From CBDCWA01 sp965223255 (GTDB taxonomy: Bacteria; Pseudomonadota; Alphaproteobacteria; Rhizobiales; Hyphomicrobiaceae), in NCBI GenBank assembly GCA_965223255.1, contig CBDCWA010000002.1, positions 558,001 through 622,000 of the forward strand: 64,000 bases of DNA, given 5' to 3'. A program made the translations under genes and the position numbers. How positions within the stretch are numbered: position 1 is the first letter of the stretch; the number at the start of each line of letters is the position of its first letter. This document shows, one piece after another, positions 1-7,835 of the stretch. The notes under the pieces are model-generated. The model did not search any database and was not told where the DNA came from. It was given only the letters and a program-made list of their open reading frames with translations.

Positions 1-42
1 ATTACTATAATATGGCGCGCTTCAATTGGAGAATGTTTAGAA

Positions 43-609
43 ATGACCGTCGAAGATTTAGCTTTTGACAAAGATGAGCTTCCAGAGGATGCCTCTTTGA
101 TAATTGTCGATGACGACAAAGCGTTTCTGCACCGGCTTGGCCGTGCCATGGAAAACCGGGGTTTTGAGGTGAGAACCGGGAATTCTATTTCCGAGGGATT
201 AAGCCTTATTCGCGAAAAAGCGCCGGCGTTTGCCGTTGTCGACCTCAGACTAGAGGACGGTAATGGACTGGATGTCATTGCCGAGCTCGCGCGCGCACGT
301 GCAAATTCCCGGGCTGTTGTTTTGACTGGCTACGGCAACTTTGCGACCGCTGTATCGGCGGTCAAATTGGGTGCAGTAGATTATCTTGCAAAACCAGCCG
401 ATGCAGATGACGTGACGGATGCGCTTCTCGCCCCGCCAAATGCCAAGGCGCCGCCGCCAGAAAATCCGATGTCTGCCGATCGCGTGCGCTGGGAACACAT
501 TCAGCGCGTTTACGAATTGTGCAATCGCAACGTGTCCGAAACGGCCCGGCGCTTGAACATGCATCGGCGCACCTTGCAGCGTATTTTGGCCAAGCGGGCG
601 CCGCGCTAG
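43..609 (+). CDS. regA: RegA/ActR/PrrA-type response regulator
   Basis: This is a two-component response regulator of 188 residues, the usual length for the RegA/ActR/PrrA family. That family answers redox or respiratory state through a membrane kinase (RegB/PrrB). The receiver domain covers about residues 18-130: acidic pocket D23-D25, predicted phospho-acceptor D67 in VVDLRLEDG, switch T95 and conserved K117. After a proline-rich linker (about 131-142), the last 35 residues form a Fis-type helix-turn-helix (NVSETARRLNMHRRTLQRIL) typical of this family. The start is the first ATG of the frame. No kinase gene is visible; a partner could lie upstream of the window. It converges on mmcB with 22 bp between them. 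Confidence 0.9.
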   Translation: MTVEDLAFDKDELPEDASLIIVDDDKAFLHRLGRAMENRGFEVRTGNSISEGLSLIREKAPAFAVVDLRLEDGNGLDVIAELARARANSRAVVLTGYGNFATAVSAVKLGAVDYLAKPADADDVTDALLAPPNAKAPPPENPMSADRVRWEHIQRVYELCNRNVSETARRLNMHRRTLQRILAKRAPR

Positions 610-631
610 CGCGCCGACCGACGCGCAAAGC

Positions 632-1117
632 TTAGCCATTATTGCGTAGTATCTCCGGGTCCAGAGCCGACATGAGGCGAAAGCCTGCCGCGCGGGCAAA
701 TCGCAGCGTGACAGCCTTTCGGCGGCCAGCCGCCAAGCGGTCTTCCGGCGCCTCGCGCAGGATTTCACCGCCATATTTGTCTGCCAATATAATACCGGCC
801 GTCTCGGGCAGCACGTTGAGCGGAAAATCAGCATCGACCGCAAAAAACAACCGATCGCAAAACGCGTGATAGTCCTGCCATTTCGTATCGGCCCGAAAGT
901 CGTTGAGGCTTGATTTGATCTCAATGATCCAGATATCGCCTTTGTTCGACAACGCCGCAATATCTGCACGCCGCCCATCGACCAGCGTGAACTCGCTAAA
1001 ACACGCAAAATCATGGGCCCTGAGGAGTCGGCTGGTGCCCCGCCTAATGGCCAGCGCGGCCGCCGACTGGCGCCCGTCGGCTAAGGCATCAGTCAGATCG
1101 GATCGGGGGTTTGACAT
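632..1117 (-). CDS. mmcB: MmcB-family DNA repair protein (PD-(D/E)XK nuclease fold)
   Basis: This resembles MmcB, an alphaproteobacterial protein linked to DNA repair and competence that has a restriction-endonuclease-like fold. The nuclease core is visible as GRRADIAAL followed by IWIIEIKSS, giving the Asp ... Glu-x-Lys catalytic set at about D52 and E66/K68 when numbered from this start. The ATG at 1117 is used; a GTG lies one codon upstream. The product is 161 residues, normal for the family. It is transcribed away from the lon gene and toward regA. The exact substrate cannot be read from the sequence. Confidence 0.82.
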   Translation of the reverse strand: MSNPRSDLTDALADGRQSAAALAIRRGTSRLLRAHDFACFSEFTLVDGRRADIAALSNKGDIWIIEIKSSLNDFRADTKWQDYHAFCDRLFFAVDADFPLNVLPETAGIILADKYGGEILREAPEDRLAAGRRKAVTLRFARAAGFRLMSALDPEILRNNG

Positions 1118-1120
1118 CAC

Positions 1121-1490
1121 TTTGCCATCGGATTGCCATGACTGCTTTACATGTAGTCACTTCCTGAAGAATTGACTACAGCAATAGGCCATTATGGGCG
1201 CGGACCGGCCGTTCCGGTACGCGGCTGGTGCGGGCGGGGCGCATCATGAACGGCAGCCACGGCGACTGGCCAGGAACTCGCAGTGCGGACCATACCTATT
1301 GATCGATTGAGGCCTATGTGTAGAGACCAGGGATGAGGAATGCAGCACCAACCTTGTAGAATGCCTATATTAATAGGCATAAATTCGCCACCGGCTATTG
1401 GATCGCGGAACTTGGGCGGTACAATTTTCAAAGCACGCCACATTATGGCGCACACCTGTTGCGTCGGACAGCAGTGAATTAGGAGAGGCA
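1121..1490. other. Divergent intergenic region mmcB/lon
   Basis: No gene is convincing in these 370 bp. It must hold the divergent promoters for mmcB and the Lon-like protease. The one distinct element is a palindrome at 1361-1380, listed separately. A Shine-Dalgarno (AGGAGAGG) sits just before the lon start at 1491. Confidence 0.5.
1361..1380. promoter_or_regulatory. 20-bp palindrome upstream of the Lon-like protease
   Basis: ATGCCTATATTAATAGGCAT has perfect 8-bp arms (ATGCCTAT/ATAGGCAT) around four bases. It lies 110 bp before the lon start codon. The form fits a dimeric repressor or activator site. It is not the CIRCE element. The bound protein is unknown. Confidence 0.4.
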
Positions 1491-4001
1491 ATGTTCTTCA
1501 AGCGCTCACAATCAGAGACCCCCGAGGATGGCTCTAAACCGCCGCATAGCCCTATGTCTGCCGCTGCCTCGCCTACGCCGCTATCGGTCAACGAACTTCG
1601 CCGGTATGTCAACGGCGCCGATTTGGGGTTCAAGACCACGGACGAGCTTGAACCAATTTCCGGTTTGATCGGTCAGGATCGGGCACTAAAGGCCATCGAA
1701 TTCGGTGCCGACATGGGCGGCAATGATTTTAATCTATTCGTGCTTGGGCCACCGGCTGCCGGCAAGAGCACAGCCGTCCGCAGTTATCTCGAAAAGAAAG
1801 CCGCCAAAGGCACCACCCCACCCGATTGGGTTTACGTCATCAATTTCGATGACCACAACCAGCCCAAGGCGATTACGCTTCCCAGCGGTCGCGCGAAGGT
1901 CCTCGCTAAGGGCATGATCTCGGCCATTGATGAGTTGCGCAACGCCGTGCCCGCGGTCTTCGAAGGCGAAGACTACCAGGCGCGCCGGCGGGCGATTGAG
2001 GATGAATTCAGGTCGGACCAGGAAGATGCCTTCGAAGAGCTGAACAAGAAGGCCTTGGCCCAGAACATCGCGATTCTTCGCACACCTACGGGTTTTGCCA
2101 TGGCCCCCATGCACGAAGGCAAAGTCGTAAAGCCGGAAGTCTTCAATCAGCTTCCAGAGGACATGCAGAAGTCGGTGGTTGCTAAGATCGAAAAGCTCCA
2201 GGCTGAGCTTGCAAAAATCGTGGAAAAGCTGCCGAAGTCTGACAAGCAGCGCCGCAACAATACCGCAGCCTTGAACAATGATGTTGCGCAAACCGTCGTC
2301 GACGAGGTGTTGGGCGAGCTAAAGTCTGAATTCAAGGATCTGCCCGAGGTCGCGACCTATTTGGAGGCCGCAGGCGTTGACCTTGTGCGCAACATCGCCT
2401 TGTTTCTGGCAACCGGCGAAGAAGAACAACAAGTCGTAAAACAGCCCGCAGATACCTCCCGTGATCCCCGCTTTCGCCGTTACATGGTGAACGTAATCGT
2501 TGGAGACGGCACGGAGACGAGTGGCACACCAATCATCGAGGAACTGAACCCGACCCATGGCAATCTCATTGGCCGCGTCGAGCACATCTCGCACATGGGC
2601 GCGCTTCTTACCGACTTTCTTCTTATCAAGGGCGGCGCCCTGCATCGCGCCAATGGCGGCTACTTGCTGATTGACGCCCGAAAACTATTGTTGTCGCCCT
2701 TTGCGTACGAAGCCTTGAAACGGACGATGAAATCGCAGTGCATCAAGGTCGAGCCTCCCTCGGAAATGTCGGGCCTGGCCTCGACCCAAACCTTAGATCC
2801 GGAGCCCATACCCCTCAATGTGAAAGTCGTTCTGTTTGGTGATCGCCAACTCTATTACATGTTGAGTCAACTGGACCCGGACTTCAATGGCTTATTCAAG
2901 GTCCAAGCGGATTTCGATGACACCATCGATTGGTCGAAGGACAACAACCAGGCGTATGCGCGGGTTGTGGCGTCGATTGCCAAGCGCTATGAGCTGCGAC
3001 CGCTGGAAGCGGACGCCATTGCCCGCATCATCGAAGAGGGTGCGCGGATGGCGGACGACCGTGAAAAGCTCTCGATACAAATTGGCCGCATTAGCGATCT
3101 CGTTCGCGAGGCCAATTATTGGGCGGAGAAGGCCGAGCGTAAGCTGATCACCCGGGAAGATATCAGTCGCGCTATCGAGGAGCATATCCAGCGCGCCGAC
3201 CGGTTGCGGGATCGTTCCCAGGAGACCATCAGCCGTGAAATCGTTGCAATAGATACCACTGGTGCAAAGGTTGGGCAGATCAATGCGCTATCAGTTCTGC
3301 AACTCGGAGAGTTTGCCTTTGGCAAGCCAAGTCGGATTACCGCACGCGTCAGAATGGGCCAGGGGCGAGTGACAGACATTGAGCGAGAAGTCAAACTTGG
3401 CGGCCCGCTGCACTCTAAAGGGGTCATGATTTTGTGGGGCTTCCTCGCCGGCAGGTTTGCCCAAGACATTCCTCTAGCCATGGCAGCGACGCTTGTGTTT
3501 GAACAGTCCTATGGGGGCGTAGACGGTGACAGCGCCTCGTCGACCGAACTCTATGCCTTACTATCGGCATTGGCTGATGTTCCGATCAAACAATCGTTGG
3601 CAGTGACAGGCTCCGTCAATCAATGGGGCGAAGTGCAGGCTATCGGTGGCGCGAACGAAAAGATCGAAGGCTTTTTTGACATTTGCAAGGAACGCGGTCT
3701 GACAGGCGAGCAGGGTGTTTTAATACCGCAGTCGAATGTTCAGCATCTTATGTTGAGAGAAGACGTGGTGGAGGCAGTTAAGGCTGGTAAATTCAATATT
3801 TATCCCGTCTCGCATATCGATCGGGGCATTGAGATCTTAACCGGCGTGCGCGCCGGTGACGATGCTGAAGATGGCCAATTTGAAGAGGGCAGCATTTATC
3901 AGCGGGTGGAGGCACGATTGCAGACGTTTGCCAAGCATGCCAAGGCCTTCGGGCGCAGCGCATCCGGCGAACCTAAAGACAATGGGGATGCATCAGAATG
4001 A
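1491..4001 (+). CDS. LonB-like ATP-dependent protease (AAA+ / Lon peptidase fusion)
   Basis: This is a cytoplasmic AAA+ protease of 836 residues in the Lon-related family that lacks the N-terminal substrate domain of LonA (PF13654-type AAA plus Lon_C). Walker A is GPPAAGKS (residues 86-93). A charged helical insert follows (about 150-290). The C-terminal Lon peptidase domain carries the Ser-Lys dyad: S681 in GDSAS and K724 in GGANEKIEG. A longer reading from 1398 exists, but the ATG at 1491 has a strong Shine-Dalgarno (AGGAGAGG) and lacks the odd Trp/Cys-rich leader, so it is preferred. It shares four bases with the following Usp-like gene, so the two are probably co-translated. Its role is presumably proteolytic quality control. 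Confidence 0.9.
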   Translation: MFFKRSQSETPEDGSKPPHSPMSAAASPTPLSVNELRRYVNGADLGFKTTDELEPISGLIGQDRALKAIEFGADMGGNDFNLFVLGPPAAGKSTAVRSYLEKKAAKGTTPPDWVYVINFDDHNQPKAITLPSGRAKVLAKGMISAIDELRNAVPAVFEGEDYQARRRAIEDEFRSDQEDAFEELNKKALAQNIAILRTPTGFAMAPMHEGKVVKPEVFNQLPEDMQKSVVAKIEKLQAELAKIVEKLPKSDKQRRNNTAALNNDVAQTVVDEVLGELKSEFKDLPEVATYLEAAGVDLVRNIALFLATGEEEQQVVKQPADTSRDPRFRRYMVNVIVGDGTETSGTPIIEELNPTHGNLIGRVEHISHMGALLTDFLLIKGGALHRANGGYLLIDARKLLLSPFAYEALKRTMKSQCIKVEPPSEMSGLASTQTLDPEPIPLNVKVVLFGDRQLYYMLSQLDPDFNGLFKVQADFDDTIDWSKDNNQAYARVVASIAKRYELRPLEADAIARIIEEGARMADDREKLSIQIGRISDLVREANYWAEKAERKLITREDISRAIEEHIQRADRLRDRSQETISREIVAIDTTGAKVGQINALSVLQLGEFAFGKPSRITARVRMGQGRVTDIEREVKLGGPLHSKGVMILWGFLAGRFAQDIPLAMAATLVFEQSYGGVDGDSASSTELYALLSALADVPIKQSLAVTGSVNQWGEVQAIGGANEKIEGFFDICKERGLTGEQGVLIPQSNVQHLMLREDVVEAVKAGKFNIYPVSHIDRGIEILTGVRAGDDAEDGQFEEGSIYQRVEARLQTFAKHAKAFGRSASGEPKDNGDASE

Positions 4002-4852
4002 TAGCGCACGTTGCAGAGGCCGGAGAATCGAAAGGCCGCGTGGTACTGCAATTCTGCTCCAACAGCCCCAGCCCGATTGCGCTTGAGGCTGCGGTTCGCA
4101 TTGCACAGGCCTACAACTCGGAAGTTGAAAGTCTTTTCATCGAGGATCAGAACCTACTGCATCTGGCAAGCTTTCCGTTTGCGCGCGAGGTTTCATTCGC
4201 CGGCAAAGCCCGGCAAATTTCAGTCGATTCCCTCGAACGGGAAATGCGCCAAGCCTTTCGCGGCCTTTACCACCGAATTGAGCGTCTGGCCGGTGCAGCT
4301 GAAGTTCCGGTAACCCGCCGCATCGTACGCGATGATCCTATTCAAGCATTGCAGGCCGCCTGCACCGATTGTGGGCCATGGAATCTCGTTGCTCTTGCCG
4401 ATCCCTTTTCCGCATCATCGTTTGCTTCCCTCGCCAGGTTATTCGAGCGCGTGACAGATGCCACCGGACTGCTGCTGGTTGGTCCAGCCGCCAGGCGTTC
4501 GGGCGGGCGGATTGTGATCATGAGCGATGCAGGTGATGATTTGGCGAACCTTATGCGGGTTGCCAGGCGCCTTGCAGCTATCGATAATGCAGATATCCGA
4601 TTAGCGCTTGTCAGCGACAATGAATCCGGCCTCAGAGAACTTGAAGCGCATGCACGCTTGGTTCTTGCGGAAGATGAAGGTCTGCAAATCACGACCGCTG
4701 TCTTGGCGAGCGGTCATGAAGCCGGCACGGAAATCTTACGCCGCCTAGTCCCGGGCTTTGTCATTACGCGGTTCGGCGGGCTTTTGGTGCCCATCGATAG
4801 CAATCTGCGATCACTAAGTACTTTGGAATGCCCGCTCTTGCTCGTTCGCTGA
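3998..4852 (+). CDS. Usp-like protein of unknown function, coupled to Lon-like protease
   Basis: This 284-residue soluble protein starts at an ATGA overlap with the upstream protease stop. It has two halves that look like Rossmann-type Usp folds: an N-terminal half with a strand-helix start (RVVLQFCSNSPSPIALEAA) and a second half from about residue 165 (GGRIVIMSDAGDD) ending in a hydrophobic strand (CPLLLVR). The usual Usp ATP-binding glycine cluster is not obvious. No membrane segment is seen. The translational coupling suggests an adaptor, sensor or substrate-control role for the protease; that is inference. It could also be an unrelated alpha/beta protein. Confidence 0.6.
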   Translation: MIAHVAEAGESKGRVVLQFCSNSPSPIALEAAVRIAQAYNSEVESLFIEDQNLLHLASFPFAREVSFAGKARQISVDSLEREMRQAFRGLYHRIERLAGAAEVPVTRRIVRDDPIQALQAACTDCGPWNLVALADPFSASSFASLARLFERVTDATGLLLVGPAARRSGGRIVIMSDAGDDLANLMRVARRLAAIDNADIRLALVSDNESGLRELEAHARLVLAEDEGLQITTAVLASGHEAGTEILRRLVPGFVITRFGGLLVPIDSNLRSLSTLECPLLLVR

Positions 4853-4920
4853 TGCGCGGCGCACCCTGATACGCCCGAACCGCGTGTGGGTCGGCATCGT
4901 GAGCGAAGTAGATTACGGCC

Positions 4921-5802
4921 TTACGTTTGGAAATCGAAATAATCTGAACCTGACCTGATAATTTTCATATTGGCCTCGCCGACGGCATCGAAATCCTTAC
5001 CGTCATAGTCGCTCGCAAGTAGGACCTGTCGGATCACTTCCAGGCGCGCCCGCCGCTTGTCGTTGGCAAGGACGACGGTCCAGGGAGATGTCTCGGTGTG
5101 GGTGAATAAAAACATGTCTTGTTGCGCCCGCGTGTAATCATCCCATTTCTCAACTGCGACCAGATCTATTGGGCTGAGCTTCCAGTGCTTGAGGGGATCA
5201 TGGCGCCGTTTGTGAAAGCGTTTGAGCTGCATTTCCCGCCCAATCATCAAATAGAACTTGAACAGCTTTATGCCATCACGCACCAGCATGCTTTCGAATT
5301 GCGGCGCTTCGCGTAGAAAATTCGCCAGCTCTTCTTTCGAGCAAAAACCCATTACCCGCTCGACACCTGCCCGATTGTACCAAGAGCGGTCGAACAACGT
5401 CATGTCACCCCTGGTTGGCAGATGATCTATGTATCTTTGAAAGTACCACTGGCCCTTTTCCGTTTCCGTCGGCTTTGTCAAAGCGACCACTTTTGCATGC
5501 CGCGGCATCAGATGCTGCATCACCCGCTTGATCGTGCCGCCCTTGCCGGCGCTATCACGGCCCTCAAACACCAACACGATGCGTTCGCCAGTCTTACGCG
5601 TGTGAAGCTGCAGTTTTAACAGCTCGATCTGCAGCGCCATTAGCCGCTTGGCATAGTGCTTGCGTTTCAACCGCTTATCATAAGGATAACCGCCTGAGCC
5701 CAGTGCTGCATCGTCGATGTCGCCGTGCAGCTCAGGGCTATCCAAATCAAAATTGGGGTAGCTCGATTTCGCCCGCTTGCCGCGATGCTGAATTGATGTC
5801 AT
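4921..5802 (-). CDS. ppk2: Polyphosphate kinase 2 (PPK2)
   Basis: PPK2 transfers phosphate between polyphosphate and nucleoside diphosphates or monophosphates. This copy has 293 residues with a single PPK2 domain. Visible motifs are the Walker A-like loop GRDSAGKGG (residues 81-89), the following basic PRHAKVVAL stretch, the Walker B/lid motif LFDRSWYNRAGVERVMGF, and a C-terminal DDYTRAQQDMF helix. The frame is open back to a TTG at 5847 and an ATG at 5826. The ATG at 5802 is chosen because GAGG lies just before it. It is divergent from the PhoR-like kinase, with a perfect inverted repeat between them, so it may belong to the Pho response. The ADP or AMP preference cannot be judged safely. 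Confidence 0.92.
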   Translation of the reverse strand: MTSIQHRGKRAKSSYPNFDLDSPELHGDIDDAALGSGGYPYDKRLKRKHYAKRLMALQIELLKLQLHTRKTGERIVLVFEGRDSAGKGGTIKRVMQHLMPRHAKVVALTKPTETEKGQWYFQRYIDHLPTRGDMTLFDRSWYNRAGVERVMGFCSKEELANFLREAPQFESMLVRDGIKLFKFYLMIGREMQLKRFHKRRHDPLKHWKLSPIDLVAVEKWDDYTRAQQDMFLFTHTETSPWTVVLANDKRRARLEVIRQVLLASDYDGKDFDAVGEANMKIIRSGSDYFDFQT

Positions 5803-5842
5803 TGCAACCTCAATACAGATGGTCATGTCAGTTGAATGGCGC

Positions 5843-5870
5843 GACAATCATTGTCACAAACAATGACAAT
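5843..5870. promoter_or_regulatory. Inverted repeats between ppk2 and the phoR-like gene
   Basis: ATTGTCA (5850-5856) and TGACAAT (5864-5870) are perfect 7-bp inverted arms with a 7-bp spacer. GACAAT (5843-5848) adds a second overlapping inverted arm against ATTGTC. The TGTCA half-sites resemble PhoB half-sites, but they are inverted here, whereas PHO boxes are direct repeats about 11 bp apart. It may be an operator for one or both divergent genes. Confidence 0.4.
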
Positions 5871-5911
5871 ATATATCAGATCGCCACGCCGACTCCCGAG
5901 CGGTATTGGCA

Positions 5912-7066
5912 ATGTTTTCAAATATTCACCTAATATTGGTGAATTTCGAAACACCACCTCGTCTTAACCATGACCGGTACCGAACCATGCGTCGTAGTGC
6001 TCCAGATTTTCTCGATTTTCCAGGTCCCAACTGGCGCGCGATAATTGACGCGCTGCCATTGGCCGTCCTCGCCCTCGATGCAGAAGGCATTGTGATTCAT
6101 GCCAACGAGCGGCTGATTTCTTTGTTTCCGCGCGCGCGCGTTGGCTTGCACATTGCGCAATTGAATCGCAGCCCCGAGTTGTTGACTGCTATCGATGAAG
6201 CGCAAATGACCGATCAGCCGGTTACGGTGCAAGTCATTGACCGGGTGCCATTGCAACGCCGGTTGTCAGCCGTGATCACCCGCTTGGCCTATGAGGTCGA
6301 ACCCGTTCGTGGTGTCCAGTTGCTGATCTCGTTTCGGGATGAAACGGAACAGGAGAAGCTCGCCCAGATGCGTGCAGACTTTGTCGCCCACGCCAGTCAC
6401 GAACTTCGCACGCCATTAGCCTCGTTGAAGGGATTTATCGAAACGATACAGGGTGCAGCAAGAAGTGATCCGAAAGCTCAAGAGCGATTCCTTTCTCTGA
6501 TGAACGTCCAGGCAACCCGCATGTCGCAATTAATTAACGACCTTCTCGTGCTCAGTCGCGCAGAAACACACGCGCACATGCTTCCAACGGAGATCGTCGA
6601 TCTTAATGAAGTGCTGGCATTCGTCGCCCAGTCGCTTGAACCTTTGGCCGCCAGCCGCGGCACCGAGATTGAATTTAAAGGTTATCAAGGGGCAGCTCAG
6701 GTGACGGGTGATCGCGAAGATCTGGTCCAAGTCTTCCAAAACCTTGTGCAAAACGCGATTCGCTACGGCAAAGAGCAAGGTTATATCGAGATATCTATAG
6801 ATGATGCGCCAAGCTCCGCCATTCACGGCCGCCGTTTTGCCATCGCCGTGCGCGACGACGGCCCCGGCATAGCGGCACATCATATTCCTCGCCTAACAGA
6901 ACGATTTTACCGCATTAGCCCATCCGCCAGCCGTGAGGTCGGCGGCACCGGTCTCGGTTTGGCGATCGTCAAGCACATCGTCTCGCGCCACCGCGGTGAA
7001 TTGGAGATCACTTCCCAGCTAGGGGAGGGGGCCGCGTTTAAGGTCCTGCTCAATCAAAACCTTTAG
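5912..7066 (+). CDS. phoR: PhoR-like sensor histidine kinase without membrane segments
   Basis: This is a histidine kinase with a PAS domain (about residues 40-140, starting ALPLAVLALDAEGIVIHANE), a HisKA domain with the phospho-accepting histidine at about H163 in HASHELRTPLASLKG, and an HATPase domain with N-box NLVQNAIRYG, G1 box DDGPGI and G2 box GGTGLGLAIVKH. Order and context (pstSCAB-phoU-phoB follow) fit PhoR, which phosphorylates PhoB when phosphate is scarce. I see no transmembrane helix, although PhoR is normally membrane-bound. The start is uncertain: TTG 5906, ATG 5912 or ATG 5987. None has a good Shine-Dalgarno. No start codon before the PAS domain adds a membrane segment. Confidence 0.8.
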   Translation: MFSNIHLILVNFETPPRLNHDRYRTMRRSAPDFLDFPGPNWRAIIDALPLAVLALDAEGIVIHANERLISLFPRARVGLHIAQLNRSPELLTAIDEAQMTDQPVTVQVIDRVPLQRRLSAVITRLAYEVEPVRGVQLLISFRDETEQEKLAQMRADFVAHASHELRTPLASLKGFIETIQGAARSDPKAQERFLSLMNVQATRMSQLINDLLVLSRAETHAHMLPTEIVDLNEVLAFVAQSLEPLAASRGTEIEFKGYQGAAQVTGDREDLVQVFQNLVQNAIRYGKEQGYIEISIDDAPSSAIHGRRFAIAVRDDGPGIAAHHIPRLTERFYRISPSASREVGGTGLGLAIVKHIVSRHRGELEITSQLGEGAAFKVLLNQNL

Positions 7067-7835
7067 GCGCGCCAGACGAGCGATCCCTGCCATTCCCTTT
7101 CTAATCTTGACACCGCCCAGCGAGGAAACGGACGTGATGCGTAAAGTGCGTGCTGCTTGCCATGTCATTGGCGAGCGGCCGACGCAGGCCACCGGGACTG
7201 CCAAGTGCGGCCCGTTGAAGCTCCCAGATCGATCCGATTAGATCTGTGACAGTTTTATAACAGCAATACCCTTGATTCGACGACGGGACCTGCCATGAGT
7301 ATTTGTCTGCGATTGATTATGTTGCCTTGGCTCGCACTGGCGGGTGCGTGTTTATCCACAGTGCCAGCGCTGGAATTGCGTTGATAGAGGCATTGCCGGG
7401 ATCTGATGATCACCTGACGGCTTCCACTTGTAAGCAGAAAAAAAATCACTTGGGGCGAATCGTCGGCAGAGCATTCGATGACGGCGCATAATGGCTTGCT
7501 GCGAGTCCGGGCAATGGTGTTCGACGTCCGGTGCGCGCCAAGCCCCATGGCGATCTCAACGAGCCCATATCGTCTTGTTTTGCGCGGATACGTAGCCGCA
7601 ATCCATTGAGCGCGAGGCAGGAGTGGCCCCGCTTGTCCTGCGCCATGTGCCAATTGTCTCTGCTGAACGTCGAGACATAAGTTGCCTGCAATCAACGACT
7701 TAATCATTCACAAAGGTGTTATCTCCGTCCCCTATACAGGGGGCAGGTGCTTGGCACCAGTCGGGGAATCAGACTCGTTGTGGTTACACGCCTTGTCACG
7801 GTCCTCGTTTCATTACGATATCAAGGAGTTTCAAG
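7067..7835. other. Gene-poor gap between phoR and pstS
   Basis: These 769 bp hold no convincing full gene. A PHO-box-like sequence is near its left end. At 7294 an ATG opens a 29-codon frame with a signal-peptide-like start (MSICLRLIMLPWLALAGAC) that stops at 7383. A neighbouring frame continues to about 7491, so it may be a decayed secreted-protein gene with a frameshift. The rest shows no recognisable coding similarity. The last 30 bp hold the strong pstS ribosome-binding site. Confidence 0.45.
7245..7262 (+). promoter_or_regulatory. PHO-box-like site
   Basis: CTGTGAC, four bases, then TTATAAC resembles the PhoB direct repeat (CTGTNAY-N4-CTGTNAY). The first half matches fully and the second partly. 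It lies about 590 bp before the pstS start, far for direct control unless a long leader is made or the 29-codon frame at 7294 is the first gene of the unit. Confidence 0.35.

Noticed and set aside
250..1014. 254-codon minus-strand frame across regA and mmcB
   Set aside because: It overlaps two recognised genes, is Cys/Arg-rich with no family pattern, and is a shadow frame.
7780..7825. PHO box directly in front of pstS (GTTACAC ... TTGTCAC ... GTTTCAT)
   Set aside because: The half-site-like words are present but their spacing does not fit an 11-bp direct repeat.
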